Below, in pieces: positions 9,414-18,261 of a DNA stretch of 64,000 nucleotides. The notes under the pieces were generated by a model. That model worked only from the letters and a program-made list of their open reading frames with translations, did no database searches and was not told the DNA's origin. Within the stretch, counting starts at the first letter, position 1. The number at the start of each line of letters is the position of its first letter. The translations under genes were made by a program, and so were the position numbers. The DNA comes from Novipirellula caenicola. GTDB taxonomy: Bacteria; Planctomycetota; Planctomycetia; Pirellulales; Pirellulaceae. The stretch covers positions 310,001 through 374,000 of the forward strand of contig NZ_BAABRO010000001.1 in the NCBI RefSeq assembly GCF_039545035.1, read 5' to 3'.

Positions 9414-10421
9414 ATGCAACCAGAATCATCACTGAAGCGTCGTGATTTGCTGACCTACGCCGCGTTCGGTAGCGCCGTGTTGGCAACCGGAACCAACGCA
9501 GCCGCGATGCCCGCTGAATCGTCCAAGGACGCGATCCAACCGCGTCCGAAGTACGAAATGAAAAAGTCGATCAACCTGTGGGCGTTCCCGTACCCCGACA
9601 AGATGACACTGCGGCAATGCATGCAGTTGGCCAAAGACGCCGGTTTCGATGGCATCGAATTGAACTATGACCTCGAAAGTGATCTCTCTCCCAAAGCCGG
9701 AACCAAAGAATTCAATGCGATTCGCAAAATGGCAGACGAGATCGGGATCGCGATTAGCGGCGTCTGCTCGTTTTTGTTTTGGCCGTTTCCGCTAACCAGC
9801 AACGATCCCGCCGAACGGGCCCGCGGCATGGAATTAGCCAGCAAAATGACGCAGGCAGCTCACGACTTGGGGACCGAAAACTTGTTGGTCGTCCCAGGCG
9901 CCGTGCACATGCCATGGCGTCCTGATCATGACCCGACGCCCAATGGCGTATGTGACCGCCGAGCTCGCGAAGCGATCGGAAAGCTATTGCCGCAAGCCGA
10001 GAAGCTGAACGTCTCGCTAAACATCGAGAACATCTTCTTCAACGGCTTCTTGATGTCTCCGATGGAAATGGTCGACTTTGTTGACAGCTTCTCGAGCGAA
10101 CATGTGAAAGTCCATTTCGACACGGGGAACATCATGGAATACCAATTCCCCGAGCACTGGATCCCAATCCTTGGCAACCGTATCAAGAACATCCACTTTA
10201 AAGAGTACACGAAAAAGGGAAGCGACCATTCGTTGGAAGCGTTTCGCCCGTTGCTCGACGGCACGACCGATTGGCCCGCAGTATTGGCCGCGTTAGACAA
10301 AATCGGGTACGACGGCTATCTGACGTTCGAGTACTTCCACCCCTACGCTCATTTTCCCGAAGCCCTGATCTATCAAACCGCTGACTCGCTGGACCGTATG
10401 CTCGGTATCAAGCAGGGCTAG
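9414..10421 (+). CDS. Tat-exported sugar phosphate isomerase/epimerase-like TIM barrel
   Basis: A 335-residue protein with a twin-arginine-like signal (LKRRDLLTYAAFGSAVLATG). Barrel strands include KSINLWAFPYPDKMTLRQCM, DGIELNYDLE, NLLVVPGAVHMP, SLNIENIFFNGFLMS, KVHFDTGNIMEYQFPEHW, IKNIHFKEYTK and GYLTFEYFHPY. The Glu of NIENIF, Asp of FDTGN, His of NIHFKE and Glu of TFEYF fit the metal site of the xylose-isomerase-like family. The substrate is unknown. It follows the secreted esterase gene closely, and a joint role in breaking down an esterified sugar is an inference only. Confidence 0.88.
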   Translation: MQPESSLKRRDLLTYAAFGSAVLATGTNAAAMPAESSKDAIQPRPKYEMKKSINLWAFPYPDKMTLRQCMQLAKDAGFDGIELNYDLESDLSPKAGTKEFNAIRKMADEIGIAISGVCSFLFWPFPLTSNDPAERARGMELASKMTQAAHDLGTENLLVVPGAVHMPWRPDHDPTPNGVCDRRAREAIGKLLPQAEKLNVSLNIENIFFNGFLMSPMEMVDFVDSFSSEHVKVHFDTGNIMEYQFPEHWIPILGNRIKNIHFKEYTKKGSDHSLEAFRPLLDGTTDWPAVLAALDKIGYDGYLTFEYFHPYAHFPEALIYQTADSLDRMLGIKQG

Positions 10422-11116
10422 CCGTAGCGGAATCCGTCAACGGGCTGTTGATTTGGTCGTAGGACGGACTTCCTAGTCCGTCCATTACACCATTGACGGA
10501 CTAGGAAGTCCATCATACCCCCGTGCCGCTGGAAACTTCACTAACTCAACAAGCCGCCAAGACTTTCGTCCTACAACGCGTCCCCCCCCGAAACTGTTGG
10601 CGAGTTTCGCGACGCAATTCTTCACCGCGCTCCTTTGAGCAGCGAATCTGGAATCATCGGTTCAAGTTTTATCTGCGTTTTACCGTTCGGGGTTTGCGGA
10701 TTTTGTAAGTCGTGTCGCGCTGCATGCCGTGACCCCGACAACCACGACAAAACGACTTTTTTTTCCTCGGCCTCAATGGGAGATTTTGTTGAGAGGCAAG
10801 GTCTGGCGCATTACCCGCGACCTTACGGCCCACGGTTCACCGCTGCGATTTGCATTGCAATCGCATCCATCGCTGGTCCGGCGTTTTCGCGGCATTCGCA
10901 GCGTTTGCCAAGTCATGATGCCGTCCGCGCCGACAACGAAACACCTTCTTATTTTCTTCACTTTTTTCGAAGTTGAAGTAATTTGTTGAGGCGGCACTGC
11001 CCTCGTTATACGCATTGCTACTACACAGCACCGGTCCGCAAGCGACAGGGCATCTTCACTTCCAAGAATGGACCCTCATTCTTTTCTGGTCACTTCGAGT
11101 TAACAAGGCAAACTTA
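10422..11116. repeat. Intergenic region with hairpins and a recurring repeat block
   Basis: No gene is seen. At about 10459-10516 the words GGACGGACTTCCTAGTCCGTC and GACGGACTAGGAAGTCC form nested inverted repeats that could act as a terminator-like structure after the isomerase gene. Around 10800-10860 there is a partial copy of the block seen at 650-750 and 21062-21180 (ACGGCCCACGGTTCACCGCTG). The promoter of the DUF1559 gene should lie in the last about 100 bases; AAGG at about 11105 is its likely ribosome-binding site. Confidence 0.6.
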
Positions 11117-12307
11117 ATGGACGCAACTTCACGGACCCGCTCGGGATTCACCCTTGTCGAACTGCTGGTGGTTATTGCCATCATCGGCGTTTTGGTCGGG
11201 CTACTTCTACCCGCAGTACAAGCCGCTCGCGAAGCGGCTCGGCGGATGAGCTGCAGTAACAACTTCAAGCAAATTGGGTTGGCTATCCACAACTACCACT
11301 CGGCATACAACCAATTGCCAATCCATGGCACCGGCACGTTCGACTACGGCGTGACGTCATGGGCAAGCAGCAGCACGTTCTCGTCCAACCGTAACTTGAG
11401 CATGTTGGTTGGGATTCTTCCGTTCATGGAGGGACAGGCACTGTATGACTCGATCAGCAACCCGAACACGATTGTCGCCTCGACCGGAGCACAGCGATCC
11501 CCGGCTTGGCCGGCCATGGGGCCGACTCCCGACCAAGCCGATTACACCCCTTGGGTGACCAGCATTCCGATGCTTCGCTGTCCCAGCGATCCGGGGGACG
11601 GGGCTCCCGCTCTGGCTCGCACCAACTACGTTGCCTGCACCGGCGACTCCGCCTTCGTGTCCGCGCAAGGCAATCGGCAAAGCAGCGGTTTGCCAGCCGA
11701 TTCAACCGTGACCCTGCAAACTCAGGCTGCCCACCGAGGGGTGTTTGCCATGCAGCGAAAAATGGCCTTCCGCGATGTCTTGGACGGTCTAGCCAATACG
11801 ATCTGTGCGGGCGAAATAGCGACCGATCTGGGCGACTACGACAAACGAACGATTGTTTGGGAGAAAGCAACCCACGATCTGAACACGTCCGCTGCGGATT
11901 ATTGTCAGCAATACGTCAGCGCCGATCGACCCCAGTTTTGGGGTGGCACCACAGCGACCTCCGCACTGTATGGACGTGGTTATCGTTGGGCCGACGCCCG
12001 GCCCAACTATGGTCAATGCATGACAATCTTGCCGCCCAATCGCGAAATCTGTTTTCAAACCACCGCAGAGGACGCCGGTATCGCAACGATGTCCAGTCGT
12101 CATCAAGGCGGTTGTCACGTTTTGATGACCGACGGAGCGGTCAAGTTTGTGACCGATTCAATTGAAGCCGGAAACTCGTCCGCGTTCCCAGTCAATTACT
12201 CAGGCACCGCGGCCAACGGCAACTCGGCGGGATCGATGAGTCCGTATGGGTTGTGGGGCGCATTGGGCACCCGTGCCGCCCGCGAAGTCGTTAGCGGCGA
12301 CTTCTAA
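11117..12307 (+). CDS. DUF1559 prepilin-like protein with H-X9-DG motif
   Basis: A 396-residue pseudopilin-like protein. The start at 11117 is chosen over upstream codons because the type IV prepilin cleavage site then stands at the right place: RSGFTLVELLVVIAIIGVLV, with Gly before Phe and Glu at +5. It is followed by the family's AAREAARRMSCSNNFKQIGL and a globular domain. The C-terminal H-X9-DG motif is seen as RHQGGCHVLMTDGAVKFV. These proteins are highly multiplied in planctomycetes and are thought to form pseudopilus or surface fibres; the exact role is unknown. It is followed by a strong hairpin terminator shared with the convergent gene. Confidence 0.94.
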   Translation: MDATSRTRSGFTLVELLVVIAIIGVLVGLLLPAVQAAREAARRMSCSNNFKQIGLAIHNYHSAYNQLPIHGTGTFDYGVTSWASSSTFSSNRNLSMLVGILPFMEGQALYDSISNPNTIVASTGAQRSPAWPAMGPTPDQADYTPWVTSIPMLRCPSDPGDGAPALARTNYVACTGDSAFVSAQGNRQSSGLPADSTVTLQTQAAHRGVFAMQRKMAFRDVLDGLANTICAGEIATDLGDYDKRTIVWEKATHDLNTSAADYCQQYVSADRPQFWGGTTATSALYGRGYRWADARPNYGQCMTILPPNREICFQTTAEDAGIATMSSRHQGGCHVLMTDGAVKFVTDSIEAGNSSAFPVNYSGTAANGNSAGSMSPYGLWGALGTRAAREVVSGDF

Positions 12308-12334
12308 GACGCGGTGTTTCGCAACGGACAATCA

Positions 12335-12367
12335 AAAAAGCCCGCTCGATCGCTCGAGCGGGCTTTT
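12335..12367. terminator. Bidirectional intrinsic terminator
   Basis: AAAAGCCCGCTCGA, a four-base TCGC loop and TCGAGCGGGCTTTT form a perfect 14-bp stem with A and T tracts on both sides. It sits between two convergent genes and should stop transcription from both. Confidence 0.92.
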
Positions 12368-12402
12368 CTCAATTAGGTCTTCCGTTTTACCGACTGGACC
12401 GC

Positions 12403-14160
12403 TTATTTCTTAGCCTGACGGCTGAACAATCGTGTCGGTTCTTCGGTGGTCACTTCTTGCGACAATTTTTCGCTCGATAGCTTGGCCTTGAACAGCACGT
12501 TTTCGTTACCCTCAGCCTTGGCGATGACCTTGTAATCCATTCGATCACCCGGTTGCATCGTCTTGATTGGCTCGAAGGTGATCTTCGAACCGTCCTGATT
12601 ATGCTTGGTCGGTCCTTCCGCAGATTGGAACGTCAATCCTTCGGGCAGTTCGGCAACCACTTTGACTTTGTTGTCCGCTGCATCGCCTTCGTTCCAAACT
12701 CGGATCATGTAGACCACTTCGTCTCCATTGGAAACGGGATCTTCGTCGTCAATCACCAACAATTGCATCGCAGGCAAACGGACGATCTTAGCCTCGGCCA
12801 TCGCCATCGATGTGGCTCGTGCTTCCGCCTTGGCTTGATCCTCAGCCGCATCCACCGTGCAAACGTAGGTGGCAACGACCTTGGTTGGCAACTTGTCCAC
12901 ATCACCGGCGCGAAGAGCATAATCGAACGTTGCAGTTTGACCTGCTTCCAAACGATCGATGGTGATCGTGTCTTCGTTCATCTCCATTGCAATCTTCTGC
13001 TTGTCCGAGTTCTTGTCGGATGATTGTTTACCAGACTTCTTGTCCTTGGCATCACCATCGCTTGCCGTCTTGGCGTTTTGGTTATCCTTGGACTTTTTGT
13101 TGTCCTTCGCTGGCGTCGGCTCACCCTTATTGGCCTGTTTGTTATTGGCCTGTTTGCTCTGCTTGTCCTGCTTCGCAATCGACATGTCACTCATGTCCAA
13201 CAACCGCGATTTGTTGGGCCATAGCACGCGGACTTGAACATTCTCGGCAGGGGCGTTACCGGTATTAGTAATGCTAGCGGTGAACTCGGCCATCTGGTCG
13301 CCATACAAACGATTGGGACCTTCGACGTTGACGGCCAAATCAGCCGTAATCACGTCCGTGCTGGTTTCTTTACTGCGAGAACTCAGATCGCTATTCTTGG
13401 CTTTGGCTTCCGCACGACTCGAGAACGTACCCGCTTTTTGAGCATAGACACGAGCAACAAATTTGCGAGTATCGCCGGCCTTCAAACCGTCGACCTTGAA
13501 TTCCAATTCGCTGTTGCCTTCGATCGTGGCCAAGCCATCACCGAGCGAATCCGTGACAACAAATGGCCCTACATCGCCCGAACCTCCGTTCTTCACCGCA
13601 TATTCAAGCTCAATCACATCACATCGATTGGCTTTATCCGGAGCGGTTTTCGTCAACTCCAACTGCGGCTTGACGACTTTGCTGGACAAACAAATCGCCG
13701 GGGTGTAGCTGGCAATCTCGAGACAACTGCGAAGCTCGCCCTCTTCGTCAGCCGACGCGGTCACTTCCAACGTGCGACTTTGGCCAGGGTTCAACATCGC
13801 GATCTTCATGCTATCGCTCGAAGTCGAACTTTTCTCGGTCGTCGTTTTTTTTGCGTTGTTTTTTTTCTGATTTTTGGCGTCTGCACCTTTCACCGAGACC
13901 GACTCGATGCTCAAACCTTTAGCCTTACGCTGCTTTAGCTCGATGTCATGCAGAACAATATTGTCCGATGCGTTTGTGACTTCGACCGTGTAGGTGAACG
14001 ATTCGCCTACACGTGTTTCTTCGGGCATCGACGCACGCAGCGTCAATAAGCCGTCGCCCGTCGTGATCGCTTCATCTGCCTGGGCGACACCCGGACCGAT
14101 GCCGATCGCCGCCGCGACAAGCACCGTGAACAGAGATGTTGTGTTTAACCAACGTGACAT
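12403..14160 (-). CDS. Secreted DUF11 / conserved-repeat (Ig-like) protein
   Basis: The start at 14160 gives a signal peptide (MSRWLNTTSLFTVLVAAAIG, cleavage near VAQADE) preceded by AAAGGT. The product is 585 residues with several beta-sandwich repeats of the DUF11 type: GESFTYTVEVTNASDNIVLH, VIELEYAVKNGGSGDVGPFV, MAEFTASITNTGNAPAENVQ and GDEVVYMIRVWNEGDAADNK. Between repeats is a very polar Lys/Asn/Gln/Asp-rich linker at about residues 325-390, with QANNKQANKG and KDNKKSKDNQNAK. Such proteins are surface or wall-like components; OmcB-type cysteine-rich proteins share the repeat. The function is not known further. Confidence 0.85.
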   Translation of the reverse strand: MSRWLNTTSLFTVLVAAAIGIGPGVAQADEAITTGDGLLTLRASMPEETRVGESFTYTVEVTNASDNIVLHDIELKQRKAKGLSIESVSVKGADAKNQKKNNAKKTTTEKSSTSSDSMKIAMLNPGQSRTLEVTASADEEGELRSCLEIASYTPAICLSSKVVKPQLELTKTAPDKANRCDVIELEYAVKNGGSGDVGPFVVTDSLGDGLATIEGNSELEFKVDGLKAGDTRKFVARVYAQKAGTFSSRAEAKAKNSDLSSRSKETSTDVITADLAVNVEGPNRLYGDQMAEFTASITNTGNAPAENVQVRVLWPNKSRLLDMSDMSIAKQDKQSKQANNKQANKGEPTPAKDNKKSKDNQNAKTASDGDAKDKKSGKQSSDKNSDKQKIAMEMNEDTITIDRLEAGQTATFDYALRAGDVDKLPTKVVATYVCTVDAAEDQAKAEARATSMAMAEAKIVRLPAMQLLVIDDEDPVSNGDEVVYMIRVWNEGDAADNKVKVVAELPEGLTFQSAEGPTKHNQDGSKITFEPIKTMQPGDRMDYKVIAKAEGNENVLFKAKLSSEKLSQEVTTEEPTRLFSRQAKK

Positions 14161-14553
14161 TGTAATACCTTTAATTGGACTGGAGGGGAAAAGGGAAGAG
14201 CCGCACTTTCGACTCCACATCACCACATCTGAGTTCAGCTGAAAGAATTGTGGTTACCCCCTTTGGTTCGCAACTGGCGCGCCGAAATCGCCTCTGACGA
14301 TGAAGCGTTTTCCGTAAAAATCAAATCTGCGGGCCTGTTCGGCGATGCGTGCCGTTAACCACGAACGAAAACGACCCGGAAAAACATCTTCCTCTTGCAC
14401 CGGAGCGAGCGATGAACGCGTCTCGATCTAGCAGTGAGCACCATGGGTCTGATTGCTCGTCGCCCAATGTGGTGGCTTAGCCACAACCGCCGGTCTCGAG
14501 GGAGTCCGCTGATTGAGTAAGTCGATTGGGCCCACGTGGTGAAGCGTTTTCGC

Positions 14554-14625
14554 GTAGCTACCTTCGCCAGAAGGTGGAGATTCGCAATGGACACCATCAA
14601 TCCACGCTCTGGCGAGCGTAGCTAC
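14554..14625. repeat. Long inverted repeat in intergenic region
   Basis: Arms at 14554-14578 and 14601-14625 (GTAGCTACctTCGCCAGAag and its partner ending GGCGAgcGTAGCTAC) pair over about 21 of 25 positions around a 22-base loop. The rest of the 14161-14842 intergenic stretch shows no gene. Confidence 0.65.
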
Positions 14626-14842
14626 GAAACGCAAATTGCTGTGCTTTACAGCTTCAATTCGTTCACTTCGTTGGGCGGAACCCAGGAACGCCAGGACGAG
14701 CGAGACTTTATGATCTGCGAAAAGCATCTTCACTGAGATTTCGGGTATAGTAAAAACGGTGATAGCTAAATCCCGCGAGCGTCGACCGCGTCACTCGTCC
14801 TGCCTGACCAACCCGCCCATCTATCGGATTCGGAACGCAATC

Positions 14843-16069
14843 ATGCGACATCTCGCTTTTCTTATTCTGCATACCTTTGCCGTGGTGCTGTTGATGGTGC
14901 ACCACGCGATGGCCGCCAGCCCGCTGCACTTCATCGACACCAGCTTCGAGAATGCATCGCCGCTGGACTGGCAGGTCTTGGCGGATCAGACCGTCCGCAT
15001 TGATTTGATTTACGATCACGAGCGAGATTCACCCAATCGAGCGGCAGGGCACTGGCACTTTCGCGTCGACGCGGAACCTGGCAGCCAATTGACGCTGTTG
15101 CTGAACCATTTTTCCAACGTGTGGAATGGCCGTTCGGCGTTGGCGTGTTCGGATGCCACGATCGGGTTCATCAGTGCTGATGGAATGACATGGGAGTCGA
15201 TCGAAACGGAATTCATCAAGGACTCGGGACAATTGCGTTTCACCGTGACGATTCCTCCCGGCGGCAGTTTGTGGGTGGCGCGGTTGCCGCCCTATCGGAT
15301 CAGTGACCTGAACCGGTTGCTTGATCAGATCCGAGGTCACTCGCAAGTCGAAATCACTCGGATCGGTGAAACGGTCCAGCGACGACCGCTCGAGATCGTG
15401 CGGATTGGCCGCGACGATGCACCCTATCGCGTCTTTATCCGCGCCCGTGCCCATCCCTGGGAACCAGGCGGCAATTGGGTGGTCGAAGGAATGATTCGTC
15501 ATCTGCTGAAAACGCATGACGAGCAAAGTGCGACCTATTTGGACCAATATTGCGTCTACATCATGCCGATGGCCAACAAGGACGGTGTCGCGATGGGACG
15601 AACCCGGTTCAATGTGCTCGGCAAAGACCTCAACCGCGACTGGAACGCTCCACCGGATGCGACGCTATGCCCCGAGAACGCGGCACTCGAACGATGGCTG
15701 ACCAAAATGCTCGACTCTGGCCGCCGGCCGCATCTAGCACTGGAGATGCACAATGACGAGAGCGGCAAACTGCACCTCAGCCGTCCCGACGCCACGCAGT
15801 TTGAGGCCTACATAGCCCGCATGCATCGGCTAGAATCCCTGCTGCTGACAAAGACATGGTTTCGCGAAGGAGCCACCGACCCGAGCTTTCGAAATTCCGG
15901 CACGCTAGGGGAAGGATGGCTAACGCGTTTCGGAATCGACGCCGTCGTTCACGAGTTGAATGCGAATTGGATCGAAGGCCTGCAGTCACGACCCTCCGCC
16001 GAGCACTGGATGACCTACGGAGAGCAACTCTGCGACGTGCTGGACGCGTATTTCAAAGCAGCCGAATGA
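14843..16069 (+). CDS. Secreted M14-family zinc carboxypeptidase
   Basis: The ATG at 14843 gives a signal peptide (MRHLAFLILHTFAVVLLMVH, cut near MAAS); the product has 408 residues. The N-terminal about 130 residues form a beta domain like that of cytosolic-carboxypeptidase-type M14 enzymes. The peptidase domain has the zinc pair in RAHPWEPGG (His-x-x-Glu), substrate-binding GKDLNRDW, the third zinc ligand in LALEMHNDE and the probable catalytic Glu in VVHELN. It should remove C-terminal residues from peptides in the periplasm or outside. No partner gene adjoins it. Confidence 0.87.
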   Translation: MRHLAFLILHTFAVVLLMVHHAMAASPLHFIDTSFENASPLDWQVLADQTVRIDLIYDHERDSPNRAAGHWHFRVDAEPGSQLTLLLNHFSNVWNGRSALACSDATIGFISADGMTWESIETEFIKDSGQLRFTVTIPPGGSLWVARLPPYRISDLNRLLDQIRGHSQVEITRIGETVQRRPLEIVRIGRDDAPYRVFIRARAHPWEPGGNWVVEGMIRHLLKTHDEQSATYLDQYCVYIMPMANKDGVAMGRTRFNVLGKDLNRDWNAPPDATLCPENAALERWLTKMLDSGRRPHLALEMHNDESGKLHLSRPDATQFEAYIARMHRLESLLLTKTWFREGATDPSFRNSGTLGEGWLTRFGIDAVVHELNANWIEGLQSRPSAEHWMTYGEQLCDVLDAYFKAAE

Positions 16070-16775
16070 TTCCCCGCCCCCACCAAGTCACTTCTCTCCA
16101 AGCCACCTCTCTCCCGCCCGCAGCGTGGAAAAGCCAGCATCCCGCAAGTCACCTCTCCCGCGCGAAGCGTGGGAGAGGTCGGACGGGCCCTCAAGGCCTC
16201 GTCCGGGTGAGGGCCGACCGAGCAAGAAAATCGCAGCAAGCGAATAGGCCGGAGGCCGAAACATGATCTGCCGTTGGCGTGAGCCAACGGTTTGGAGGGC
16301 GACCTGTCGCCGTAAGGCCGGAGGCCGCCCCACTGACGGCAGAACGTATCGCCCTCTGGCCTAAGTTTTCGCAACTCCGCAATCCGGTGGCTCACGCCAC
16401 CGGCAGAAGGTGTGTCGGCCTCCGGCCTGTAATCAATGCTGCGAAATCAGCAGCCTCCTGCGTTTTGGAAAAGCCAGCGGCTCACAAGTCACCTCTCCCG
16501 CGCGGAGCGTGGGAGAGGTCGGACGGGCCCTTAAGGCCTCGTCCGGGTGAGGGCCGACCGAGCAAGAAAAACGCAGCGAGCCGAAATCGATAGGATGTCC
16601 AATGCGACAAGCCTGAAACACACCCCCTCACCCGAGCATCGCTGAAAGCTCTGCCACCTCTCCCTAAACTGCGTTTTGGCAAATTCGGCAGGTCTCGGAT
16701 CGTTAAGGAAAACGACGAAAGTCTTGACGGCTTCCGCTACGCTCGATCTAGCGGCTAGCCCGCGATTTTGATTCC
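16070..16775. repeat. Intergenic repeats of the CCTCTCCC...GGGTGAGGGC family
   Basis: Two copies, at about 16143-16230 and 16486-16577, share ACCTCTCCCGCGCG, GTGGGAGAGGTCGGACGGGC, CTCGTCCGGGTGAGGGCCGA and a CGAGCAAGAAAA tail. A third copy is at about 30438-30510. Each copy contains an internal inverted repeat (CTCTCCC / GGGAGAG). Between the copies is a hairpin around GCCGTTGGCGTGAGCCAACG (16272-16291). No gene is supported; the frames here are products of the repeats. Confidence 0.75.
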
Positions 16776-17963
16776 TCAGTTTGCAACAAACTGAATGATC
16801 CGAGCCGCATTGCCGCTGCTACGAGTTTTCTCCGCGATCCTAAGCGTGACCTCATGCTCGCCATCCTTCAAGTCCGATGCGAACATCACGGTCCGGGGAT
16901 AATGAAGTCCTTTGCTGTGCTGGTGATACAAATCCACCACTTCGAACGGACCGCCATCGACACTGGCTTCGATCATCCCTGCATCGGGTCCAGCGACGAC
17001 GTAGGCCCCGATCGCGTTGCCGTCAAACGCTAGCGACACCGTGTCGCCCGCATGTTCGCCACATAACATCGGTATCGCTCGAAAACGCTCGCGAGTGCTG
17101 CCCGGTAACGACGACCAATCGGGAACCGAAACCGTCCATCCGCTTTGAATTTCCGCCGTGGCTGGATCGATAAATCGCCCACGCCAGTAACTGTGCGGAT
17201 CCAACGGCGACTCGGGTAGCGGATGAGGTTTGATCGCTGCGTCATTCGCCAACGGTTTGTCCCATGCCTGGTTCATCAATTCGTCGATCATTTGTGCGGC
17301 GATCCGGTTTCCCGCCGGTGCGGGATGCACGCCACCGTACTGTTTCCAAGTCAACGTGCCGTCGGTGATGCGTTTGGCTACTTCATTGGCTAATCCGATC
17401 GTCGACACATCGTAATGCTCGGCCACCTTGGTATGCGCTGCAATCGTCAGCGGTTTCCCGCCCTTTTGCAACGTCGCCAACATCGATTCGTTGACGAAAA
17501 ACGTGATCACCAAATCGATATTCGGATTGGCGATCCGGGCCTGTCGCACGATCCCTTCCATCCCGCGAATGCAGGCGGCGGTCGAGTGATGTGCGTCCTG
17601 ATCATCGTTGACGGCAAACTCGATAAATAGCAAATCGATGTCACCGCGGTTCAGCACATCCGACTGCAGCCGAAACGCTCCGGTGGTCGAGCAGGTCGAT
17701 GAAATCCCGGCGTTGATGAAGTTGAATTGCGTCTCAGGAAATCGTCGCTGCAGCACTTCGCACACCATCGGCCGATACCCATTCATTTCGGTGATCGAAC
17801 CACCGATGAATGCCACATTCCCCGTCTTCGACTGCGTGAACTTGATCCGAGCGTTCTGGAAGTCGCCACGAAACGCCACGTGATCAGCTGCGAATCCACT
17901 GGTGGCGATGAACGACATGGCAACCCAGATCAAAGAGCGAAAATCAGTCATCCGTTGTTTCAT
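16776..17963 (-). CDS. SGNH/GDSL-family hydrolase with C-terminal beta domain, exported
   Basis: A 395-residue protein starting at 17963 (the ATG four codons later, at 17951, is an alternative) with a signal region ending ATSGFAADH. The SGNH blocks are visible: block I GNVAFIGGSITEMNGY with the nucleophile Ser near residue 56, block III IEFAVNDDQD with the Asn, and block V GGVHPAPAGNRIAA with the His. The Asp normally three residues before that His is Gly here. The C-terminal about 150 residues look like a beta-sandwich (SLAFDGNAIGAYVVAGPDAG). Probably a carbohydrate esterase; the substrate is unknown. A 22-residue upstream extension of the frame is unlikely to be translated. Confidence 0.8.
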   Translation of the reverse strand: MKQRMTDFRSLIWVAMSFIATSGFAADHVAFRGDFQNARIKFTQSKTGNVAFIGGSITEMNGYRPMVCEVLQRRFPETQFNFINAGISSTCSTTGAFRLQSDVLNRGDIDLLFIEFAVNDDQDAHHSTAACIRGMEGIVRQARIANPNIDLVITFFVNESMLATLQKGGKPLTIAAHTKVAEHYDVSTIGLANEVAKRITDGTLTWKQYGGVHPAPAGNRIAAQMIDELMNQAWDKPLANDAAIKPHPLPESPLDPHSYWRGRFIDPATAEIQSGWTVSVPDWSSLPGSTRERFRAIPMLCGEHAGDTVSLAFDGNAIGAYVVAGPDAGMIEASVDGGPFEVVDLYHQHSKGLHYPRTVMFASDLKDGEHEVTLRIAEKTRSSGNAARIIQFVAN

Positions 17964-18055
17964 CTTGTCGTAGCTTCGAGTGGAGTGAGAAACAAAATAT
18001 GGTGGATTGGTGCCGCGGGCCAGCAAGAGAATGCCCGGCACAGCCATCCTAACCC

Positions 18056-18180
18056 GTCGCGTCAGTTTTGAAGTTACGCTATTGTCATTTTCCTAAGCAA
18101 ATCCTAACCCGTCGAGTTAGCGAGGGACCGTGTCATGAACGAGTTTCCCTCGCTGACGCGCCGGGTTGTGATTTTTGGGG
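18056..18180. repeat. Composite dispersed repeat copy
   Basis: GCGTCAGTTTTGAAGTTACG and CGAGTTAGCGAGGGACCGTG ... CCCTCGCTGACGCGCCGGGT match the flanks of the repeat at 3105-3300 and, inverted, 20970-21020. GTTAGCGAGGG / CCCTCGCTGAC forms an inverted pair. It lies between the SGNH gene's promoter side and the actP stop. Confidence 0.6.
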
Positions 18181-18261
18181 CCAGACACCCACGCAGGCGT
18201 CATGGCCCACGCATATTGTCGCCGAAACTCTTGGCGAGTTTCACTACGGACGAATGCGGGA

